Part shown: positions 57,705 to 64,000 of the stretch, piece after piece
Layout: every line of letters starts with the position of its first letter
How positions within the stretch are numbered: position 1 is the stretch's first letter
Source of the DNA: Posidoniimonas corsicana
Lineage (GTDB): Bacteria; Planctomycetota; Planctomycetia; Pirellulales; Lacipirellulaceae
NCBI RefSeq assembly: GCF_007859765.1
Contig: NZ_SIHJ01000003.1
Location: 124,001 to 188,000 of the forward strand
Length of the DNA stretch: 64,000 bases
Reading direction: 5' to 3'
Notes under the pieces: model-generated
The model's input: only the letters and a program-made list of their open reading frames with translations
The model's database searches: none
Told to the model about the DNA's origin: nothing
Position numbers and translations under genes: made by a program

Positions 57705-60700
57705 CTAGTCGAGGTCGGGGCGGAGCTGGTGCTGCTCCAGCGCCTGGCGGACCATCTGGCCGAGCCGCCGGATGCGGAACGGCTTCTGCAGGAACGGCAC
57801 GCCCTCGGTCAGCACGCCGTGGTGCACGATGGCGTCGTCGGTGTAGCCGGACATGTACAGCACCTTGATCGCCGGGGTCGACTCCGCCACGCGGCGGTAC
57901 AGCTCAGCGCCGCTCATGCCGGGCATGATGACGTCGGTCAGCAGCAGGTGGATGTCGTCGCGGCGCTGGATAGCGAGCCGCAGGGCCTCGTCGGGGTGGG
58001 CGGTCTCGAGCACCTCGTACCCGAGCGACGAGAGCGTCTGCGACACCATCCGGCGGACGAGCTTGTCGTCCTCGACCAGCAGCACGGTCTCGGTCCCGTG
58101 CATCGAGTCGAGTTCCGACGCGGCCGGCTCGTCGTCCCGGCCGGCGGCGTCGGCGATCGGCAGGTAGACGCGGAACGACGCTCCGGCGCCCGGCTGGCTT
58201 TCGACGCGGATCGCGCCGCCGTGCTGCTTGACGATGCCGAAGGTGGTGGAGAGGCCGAGGCCCGACCCCTTGCCCTGTTCCTTGGTGGTGAAGAAGGGCT
58301 CGAACACCCGCTCGCGCGTGGCGGCGTCCATGCCGTGGCCGGTGTCGGTGACGGCCAGCATGACGGACCGCCCGGGCGGCTCGTCGCCGGCGTCGGAATC
58401 GTGCGGGCCGGTGTTGGCGGTCTCGATGGTCAGCCGGCCGCCGCGCGGCATGGCGTCGCGGGAGTTGATCGCCAGGTTCATCAGCACCTGCTCGATCTGC
58501 CGCGGGTCGACCTCCACCAGCCGCAGGCCGTCGGCGAGCCGCACGGCGAGCTGCACGTCCTCGCCGATGAGCCTCCGCAGCATCTCCTCGAAGTCGGCGA
58601 CCACGTCGTTGAGGCTCAGCACCTGGGTCTGCAGCACCTGCTTGCGGCTGAAGGCCAGGATCTGCCGGGTCAGGCTCTTGGCGCGGTCGGCCGCCTCCTG
58701 CACGCACGCCAGCTGCGCGTAGGCCTCTTGGTCCTTGTCCATGGTCTGCATGACCATCTCGACGTAGCCGAGGATCGGCATCAGGATGTTGTTGAAGTCG
58801 TGCGCGATGCCGCCCGCCAGGCGGCCGATCGACTCCATCTTCTGCGCGTGCCGCAGGTGCGTCTCGACGTTGCGCCGCTCGGTGAGATCGACCAGCTGCA
58901 CCGTGTAGCCCGAGATCGCGCCGGCCACGGTGAGCGGGCAGACGAGCATGTCGAGGTGCAGCACGCCGGTCTTGGAGGTCGGGAACAGCCCGGCTTGCTT
59001 GACGCGGCCGAAGTCGAGCTCCGTGGAGATGCAGATCGAATGCCCGCTCTTGACCTGCGCGATCCGCTCGGGCGTGTAGTCGGGCGAGTCCCACATCACG
59101 TAGCCCAGCAGACGCTGCTTGTCGTCGACGCCGAACAGGTCGAGCGTCCGCTGGTTGACGTCGACCAGCCGCCCGGACTCGTCGTACAGCTGGATGGCGA
59201 TCGGCGATTGGTCGAACAGGCTGCGGAAGGTCTCCTCGCTCTTCTGCAGGACCTTCTCGGCGTGCCGACGCTGGGTGACGTCCTGCGACATGCCGATCAT
59301 CTTGAGCGGTCGTCCGCGGTCGTCCCTCAAGACCTTCGCCACGTTGTGGATCCAGGCGACTGCTCCGTCGGGCCGGCAGATCCGGTAGTCGATGTCGAAG
59401 GGCTCGGAGGTGTGCTCTACCATCTCCTTGAGGTACCCCTCCCACCACTCGACGTCTTCCGGGTGGATTAGGGAACGAATCTGCTCGTAGGACGGCTCCC
59501 GGTAGCCGACCCCGAACACGTCGGACATGGGCGCGGACCAGACGGCCCGATTAGTGTCGAGCGTCCACTCCCAGCAGCCCGCCTGGGCGATGCTCTCCGC
59601 CTGCTCGAGCATCTCCTTGTGGGTGGCCAGCTCCTCGGCGGCGCGGCGGCGCTGCTCGGCGACCAGCGCGAGCTCCTCGGCGGCCTGTCGCCGCTCGGTG
59701 GTGTCCTGGGCGTGCATGACGATGTACCGGAGCTCGCCGTCGTCGCCGCGGACCCCGGTGCAGACCGCGTCGGCGCAGCGGATGGTCCCGTCGGCGAACC
59801 GGTACACGTCCTCGGTGCGGATCGGTCCGTCGGCGGTCTGTGCTTCCACCACGCGGCCGCGGATCTTCTCCTGCCACTCGGGCAGCTCGCGCCAGGCGGG
59901 CGTGTCCCAAAAGTACTGGCCGTCGTATTCCTCGCGGGACGCTCCCTGCATCTTCAGGCAGAGGTCGTTGACCTCCAGCACCCTGCCGTCGGGGGTCAAG
60001 ATGGCGATGAAGAGGTACTGTTGGTTGAAGACGGTGCGGAACTTCTGCTCGCTCTCGCGCAGGCGGAGCTCGGTGCGTTTCCTCGCGGTGATGTCGATTG
60101 TCGACAGGTGCACCCTTTCAAGCGATTCCTCGCACCCGGGGACCACCTCCCAGCGCAGGGCCGTCTCGACCTCGCGCCCGTCGAGGCTCTTGGCCGACGC
60201 CTCGCACTCGTACTTGGTGAGCCCCTCGGCGATGGCGACCAGCTGCGCCCGGACCGCAGTGTACGACTTCTCGGTGAAGATCGCGGCGAGGTTCGCGACG
60301 AGCTGATCCTTCGACTCGGCGCCGTGAAGGTGGAGCGCAGCGCGGTTGACGTCCAGCACCCGCACCAGCTGCGCGCACTCCGCGACGCTCTCCGGGTGCT
60401 GCTCAAAGTAGGTTCGGAAGTCGGTCACGCCGTCCTGCCGGAGCTCTTCGATGCGTTTCTTGACCGCGGAGAAGTCTTCCTCCCACAGCGCAACGGGGCT
60501 GTTGTCGAAGAGCGACTGGAACCGCTCCTGGCTCTTCACAAGAGACGCCTGGGCGTCTTTGCTGGCGGTGATGTCCTGTGAAGCGATCACTACGCCGCGG
60601 ACGGCGTCGTTGGCGAGGTGGTTCGCGCATATCATCCGCACCCACCTGAGGGCGCCGTCTTTGCGGTGGTGACGAACCTCGAAGGACTCCTCCCGGCCGG

Positions 60701-61724
60701 GGCACTCGACCACCCGGTCCCACGCCTGCCGTGCGGTTGTCGCGTCGTCTGGGTGGACGCGGGCAAACCCGTTCGTTCCCACGATCTCTTCCGGCGTCCA
60801 CCCCAGCACCCGCTGAACGGAGGGGCTCGCGTACTGGATGGTCGCTTCGCGGTCGGTAACGGCGTAGACGGACGTGCTCAATTCGATCAACGATCGGAAC
60901 CACTCCTCGCTCTTCTGCAGCGCCAGCTCGGCCTGCTTCCGAGCGGTGACGTCCAGCAGCTGCGCTAGCACGTGCAGGGGGGCGCCGTCGGCGCTGCGCA
61001 CCAGCGTTGCGGTCACCGTCCCCCACAGGACGCAACCGTCCTTGCGCTTGTAGCGCTTCTCGAGGGAAAAGTAGTCCTTCTCCCCACCAATCAGGTTCTG
61101 AAAGTTCTCGATGGAATCGGGAAGATCCTCTGGTGCGGTGATGTCAGTAAAGCTCAGCGTGAGCAGCTCCTCTCGCTGGTAGCCGAGCATCTGGCAGGTG
61201 GAGTCGTTGACGCGGAGGATGCGTCCGGTCAGGTCGACGGTGACCATGCTGGTGGCGGAGCGGTCGAACATACACCGGAAGGTCTCTTCGCTCTCTCGCA
61301 GCTTTGTTTCCGCCTCGCGCTGCTGCGTGATGTCGCGGACGGTGCCGGACACGCAGTGGGGTTGGCCGTCGCCATTGCGGAACACTTCGCCGCGCGACTC
61401 GATCCACACGTAGGAGCCCGATTTGCTCCGCATCCGGTACTGAGACCGGAAAGGCTCCGTGTCCTGCAGCAGTTCGCCCATCCTCTGCCGGGCGCGTTGG
61501 GCGTCGTCCGGGTGGAACAGCTCGAGCATCCGATCGGACGTAGGGACGAACTCCCCATCTGCGTAGCCGAGCATCTCGTAGAACCGCGGCGACCACCAAA
61601 ACACATTGGTGGAAAGGTCACGCCACTCCCAGTAGCCGTCCCGACTGCCCTGCAGCACCCGGCCGAGCCGGCCCTCGTCCCCGGCCGGCGACCCATCGGC
61701 CAGCGTGAGTTCGTTGGGGTTCAT
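57705..61724 (-). CDS. Cytosolic hybrid histidine kinase with seven PAS domains
   Basis: A 1339-residue signalling protein from ATG 61724 (GAGGAG eleven bases upstream). No membrane segment is present. Seven PAS-type sensor domains can be told from their starts: DGYWEWRDLSTNVFWWSPRF, FRCMFDRSATSMVTVDLTGR, WFRSLIELSTSVYAVTDREA, FQSLFDNSPVALWEEDFSAV, FRTVFNQQYLFIAILTPDGR, CWEWTLDTNRAVWSAPMSDV and FRSLFDQSPIAIQLYDESGR. Then come a HisKA domain with phospho-His in GGIAHDFNNILMPILGY, the ATPase domain (DTGHGMDAATRERVFEPFFT, GKGSGLGLST) and a C-terminal receiver (VLLVEDDKLVRRM; phospho-Asp about 1264 in LLTDVIMPGMSG). Input signals and output are not visible. Confidence 0.93.
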   Translation of the reverse strand: MNPNELTLADGSPAGDEGRLGRVLQGSRDGYWEWRDLSTNVFWWSPRFYEMLGYADGEFVPTSDRMLELFHPDDAQRARQRMGELLQDTEPFRSQYRMRSKSGSYVWIESRGEVFRNGDGQPHCVSGTVRDITQQREAETKLRESEETFRCMFDRSATSMVTVDLTGRILRVNDSTCQMLGYQREELLTLSFTDITAPEDLPDSIENFQNLIGGEKDYFSLEKRYKRKDGCVLWGTVTATLVRSADGAPLHVLAQLLDVTARKQAELALQKSEEWFRSLIELSTSVYAVTDREATIQYASPSVQRVLGWTPEEIVGTNGFARVHPDDATTARQAWDRVVECPGREESFEVRHHRKDGALRWVRMICANHLANDAVRGVVIASQDITASKDAQASLVKSQERFQSLFDNSPVALWEEDFSAVKKRIEELRQDGVTDFRTYFEQHPESVAECAQLVRVLDVNRAALHLHGAESKDQLVANLAAIFTEKSYTAVRAQLVAIAEGLTKYECEASAKSLDGREVETALRWEVVPGCEESLERVHLSTIDITARKRTELRLRESEQKFRTVFNQQYLFIAILTPDGRVLEVNDLCLKMQGASREEYDGQYFWDTPAWRELPEWQEKIRGRVVEAQTADGPIRTEDVYRFADGTIRCADAVCTGVRGDDGELRYIVMHAQDTTERRQAAEELALVAEQRRRAAEELATHKEMLEQAESIAQAGCWEWTLDTNRAVWSAPMSDVFGVGYREPSYEQIRSLIHPEDVEWWEGYLKEMVEHTSEPFDIDYRICRPDGAVAWIHNVAKVLRDDRGRPLKMIGMSQDVTQRRHAEKVLQKSEETFRSLFDQSPIAIQLYDESGRLVDVNQRTLDLFGVDDKQRLLGYVMWDSPDYTPERIAQVKSGHSICISTELDFGRVKQAGLFPTSKTGVLHLDMLVCPLTVAGAISGYTVQLVDLTERRNVETHLRHAQKMESIGRLAGGIAHDFNNILMPILGYVEMVMQTMDKDQEAYAQLACVQEAADRAKSLTRQILAFSRKQVLQTQVLSLNDVVADFEEMLRRLIGEDVQLAVRLADGLRLVEVDPRQIEQVLMNLAINSRDAMPRGGRLTIETANTGPHDSDAGDEPPGRSVMLAVTDTGHGMDAATRERVFEPFFTTKEQGKGSGLGLSTTFGIVKQHGGAIRVESQPGAGASFRVYLPIADAAGRDDEPAASELDSMHGTETVLLVEDDKLVRRMVSQTLSSLGYEVLETAHPDEALRLAIQRRDDIHLLLTDVIMPGMSGAELYRRVAESTPAIKVLYMSGYTDDAIVHHGVLTEGVPFLQKPFRIRRLGQMVRQALEQHQLRPDLD

Positions 61725-62010
61725 GGATTCCGCAGCTCCTCTGGGCTCCGTTGGCGCCGAGGGCTTTCGTTCCAATTGTCACCCAGGAGCAGAACATGCG
61801 CCGGCCGAGGGCCGATTGACTACTCGCCGGGAAGCCGGCTCGGGCTTGATGAGAAAAGACTGCAACGAAGGACGCGGCTCCGCCTGCCGGATGGGTCGCG
61901 TCCTGCCGGGCAGTTTAGTGCAATTCGATAGGTCTGGGAATCAGGATCTGCAGGCCACCTATTCGGAAAACCGCCCCGCTCGAGCATCGTCGGTTTGGAC
62001 CGGTATCCCG

Positions 62011-64000
62011 CTACTCCGACAGCCTCAGCCCGGCGGGCAGGGACTCGCCGAAGGCGGATTGGCGTTCCTGGGCTTCCAGGGCGCCGCCGGTTTCGACGAG
62101 CTGGACGAGGTGGTCATTCGCCTCATGGCGGCGCAGCCAGGCGAGCACCGCGTCGCGGCGCGGCTCGGCGATGTCGCGGTGGCGGTCGTCGGTGCGGCGG
62201 GCGAGCTGCATCGCCGCGAAGTGGGCCACCGGCGGGTCGCCCGCCCAGTCCATGATCGCCTGCAGCCACCGCTCGGCGACCTCGGCCGGCACGACCGTGT
62301 TTAAGGGGCCGTACAGCGGCTTGCGTTGCCCCAGCCGGCTGAGCGTCCAGACCATGTCGGCGGCGCGGGGCGCCAGCTTGCGTTTGGGCAGCAGCTCGGT
62401 GATGGCGTCGCCCAGCTCGGTCTTGGCGGTGGTGGTCAGCAGCTCCAGCGCGCCGAGCAGCCGCCAGATCTCCGCGGTGCGGGTCGGGTCGAGCGCGGTG
62501 CTCATCGCCTTGGCCTTGCCGCCGCTGTACCGCCGCCGCAGCGCCCGCACGTCCGCCAGCAGCGGCTCGGCCAGCCCCTGCTGCGGCCCGTCCGCCAGCC
62601 CGCCGGCGAGCCGTCGCCAGAGGATCAGCGACTCGGGCAGCGAGGAGGGGAACGCCAGCTTGCCGCTCACCGCCCGCCAGGTCTGCGCGACGCGCCAGTC
62701 GTCGACGGCGAAGCCGTATCCCGGGCGGAGCGAGTAGCCGACGAGGTTCAGCCACCGCGACTCGTGGGCGGCGGAGCGGCGGCGGCCCGGCTCGCATTCC
62801 ATCAGCGTTTCCCACAGCCGCCGCAGCACGGAGGTGGGCCACTCGTGCTTCGGCAGGTCGAGCGCGGCGGTCAGGCTCTTCATCAGCTTCGACGGCGGCT
62901 CGGCGGCGGACTCGCCGAACACGGCCTCGATCGCCGCGCGGGCGGCGGTCAGCAGCTCATCGTCGACAAACCCCTCGCCCTCGGCGGACGACTCGTGCGG
63001 CTTGAGGTCGGTCTCCGTGGTGGAGCGGACGTCGAACTGCAGCCGCCAGCTGCGCTGCGAGTCGACGCTGCGGCAGGAGAGCTCGAGCATGCCGATCTCC
63101 GACAGGTGCGCGTGCAGCCGCACTTTGGCGACCTGCGCGTCGGTCTTGCGGCTGGCGTGCAGCACGGTGCGGATGGGGGGCAGCGGGGTGAGCTCGGCCG
63201 GGTCGGCGCCGATCAGCTGGCCCGGCGCGTCGACCAGCCGCGTGCTCGACACGTAGATCGGGAACTCGACCGGCTCGGCGAGGGTGAGCTCGAACTCGAG
63301 GTCGCTGACCTCGAAGTCGTCACCCGCCTTGGCCACGCCCGGCGCCAGGCAGACGGCGCGCGGCGTCGGGCCGGCCACGCCCACGTAGTAGCTGCGGGCG
63401 AGCGTGGCGGTGATGCCGACGCCGTCGCCGCGGCGGACCATGCCGTAGTAGGCGGCGCCGCAGGCCACGGCCAGGTCGAGCTGCTGGCTGTCGAGCACCC
63501 GCGGCGTCCAGTCGGCGTCGGGGCCGGTGAACCACTCGCCAAGGGCCTCGACTAAGCGGTCGCGCAGCAGCGGCGACGCGAAGAACCCGCCGTTGAACAG
63601 CACCACGTCGGGCCGGGCCGGGTCGGCGGCGTCGGTGGGGCGGGCGCGGAGCGCGGGGAGCTCGTCACCGGTGTGGCGGTGGCAGGTCAGGAAGTGGGCC
63701 AGGTGGCGGGTGATGGCCGGGTCGGCGGCGAACGGCAGGCCGAAGTCCTGGAAGCCGGACTGGCCGCGCTGCGGCTGCGCGTCGAGGTCGACGCGCGGCA
63801 GGAAGCCGTCGACCAACAGCTTCGCGGCGTCGGTGCGGGTGACCTCGGCCTGCAGGCCGGCGGCGATCAGCTTCGACCCTGCCGCCGGCAGGTGGATGGT
63901 GAGCGACTCGGGCGCGTTGTCGGCGAGCAGGGTTTCTTTCACGCGGCGGGCGGAGCGGACGAGCGCCTCCCACTGCCGGCTCTCCAGCCGCCCGCCGGCG
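62011..64000 (-). CDS. Hsp70-like protein with DUF3731, partial (5' end outside window)
   Basis: The frame is open to the right edge of the window, with AGGRLESRQWEALVRSARRV ahead of the first possible start (GTG 63942), so the gene begins outside. Sequence such as RPDVVLFNGGFFASPLLRDR belongs to the Hsp70 ATPase domain (the phosphate-2 and adenosine region), and LDLAVACGAAYYGMVRR follows as usual. The remainder (from about 63350 down to 62011) corresponds to the DUF3731 region characteristic of a bacterial Hsp70-like family, with a helical end. These differ from DnaK in lacking a typical substrate domain. Function is not established. Confidence 0.88.
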   Translation of the reverse strand, partial: AGGRLESRQWEALVRSARRVKETLLADNAPESLTIHLPAAGSKLIAAGLQAEVTRTDAAKLLVDGFLPRVDLDAQPQRGQSGFQDFGLPFAADPAITRHLAHFLTCHRHTGDELPALRARPTDAADPARPDVVLFNGGFFASPLLRDRLVEALGEWFTGPDADWTPRVLDSQQLDLAVACGAAYYGMVRRGDGVGITATLARSYYVGVAGPTPRAVCLAPGVAKAGDDFEVSDLEFELTLAEPVEFPIYVSSTRLVDAPGQLIGADPAELTPLPPIRTVLHASRKTDAQVAKVRLHAHLSEIGMLELSCRSVDSQRSWRLQFDVRSTTETDLKPHESSAEGEGFVDDELLTAARAAIEAVFGESAAEPPSKLMKSLTAALDLPKHEWPTSVLRRLWETLMECEPGRRRSAAHESRWLNLVGYSLRPGYGFAVDDWRVAQTWRAVSGKLAFPSSLPESLILWRRLAGGLADGPQQGLAEPLLADVRALRRRYSGGKAKAMSTALDPTRTAEIWRLLGALELLTTTAKTELGDAITELLPKRKLAPRAADMVWTLSRLGQRKPLYGPLNTVVPAEVAERWLQAIMDWAGDPPVAHFAAMQLARRTDDRHRDIAEPRRDAVLAWLRRHEANDHLVQLVETGGALEAQERQSAFGESLPAGLRLSE

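Overview
The window looks like a chromosomal segment of a GC-rich planctomycete, most likely order Pirellulales. The evidence is a DUF1559 pilin-like protein, a LEPR-XLL-type N-terminus, at least seven secreted proteins with dockerin-like calcium loops near the C-terminus (GDYNxDGxVDAADYTVWRD type), several PEP-CTERM-like tails, a DUF1080 protein, a DUF3731 Hsp70-like protein and an EF-G closest in motif to the spirochaete/planctomycete/mitochondrial EF-G1 branch. The genus cannot be told from the sequence. No rRNA, CRISPR array, transposase, prophage or replication origin was found.

Layout. 0-2.15 kb: 3' part of gyrB. 2.4-4.8 kb: two unrecognised genes, one of them broken by a frameshift in a T9 tract, set between three copies of a palindromic repeat. 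4.8-10 kb: small secreted or anchored proteins, a DUF1559/lipoprotein pair and a phytase-like/dockerin protein. 10.7-13 kb: a lower-GC ABC-2 export operon. 13.4-20.6 kb: ppnP, a secreted metallophosphoesterase, a double methyltransferase, a MATE exporter and a DUF1992 protein. 21.3-24.3 kb: a low-GC beta-helix surface protein of nineteen 29-residue repeats. 24.7-29.7 kb: secreted metallopeptidase, SRPBCC protein, PEP-CTERM protein, RegB-like kinase, DUF1080 protein, cold-shock protein. 30-33.4 kb: APS reductase, an Rrf2 regulator, a pabA/trpG amidotransferase and moeA. 33.9-37.6 kb: a large dockerin/PEP-CTERM protein and a CAAX-protease-related membrane protein. 38-48.9 kb: EF-G, two secreted dockerin proteins, a beta-solenoid-like protein, lepA and ferritin. 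49-53 kb: tRNA-Leu(GAG), coaX coupled to a short MnmE-like GTPase, two secreted proteins. 53.5-55.8 kb: a membrane-anchored class 3 lipase followed 20 bp later by a Shedu (SduA-type) nuclease. 56-64 kb: a dockerin protein, a seven-PAS hybrid histidine kinase and the 3' part of an Hsp70-like gene.

Housekeeping genes (gyrB, fusA, lepA, coaX, cysH, moeA) are interleaved with surface or exported proteins typical of the phylum and with a few lower-GC accessory blocks (ABC operon, beta-helix gene, lipase-Shedu pair). The most promising leads are the lipase-Shedu operon as a possible two-part defence module, and an interspersed element of paired CGACTTTTGTCCC / GGGACAAAAGTCG hairpins present in two similar copies and one divergent copy. 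Starts were chosen from start codon, Shine-Dalgarno-like sequence, signal peptide position and family length. All family assignments come from motif recognition by eye, without database search.
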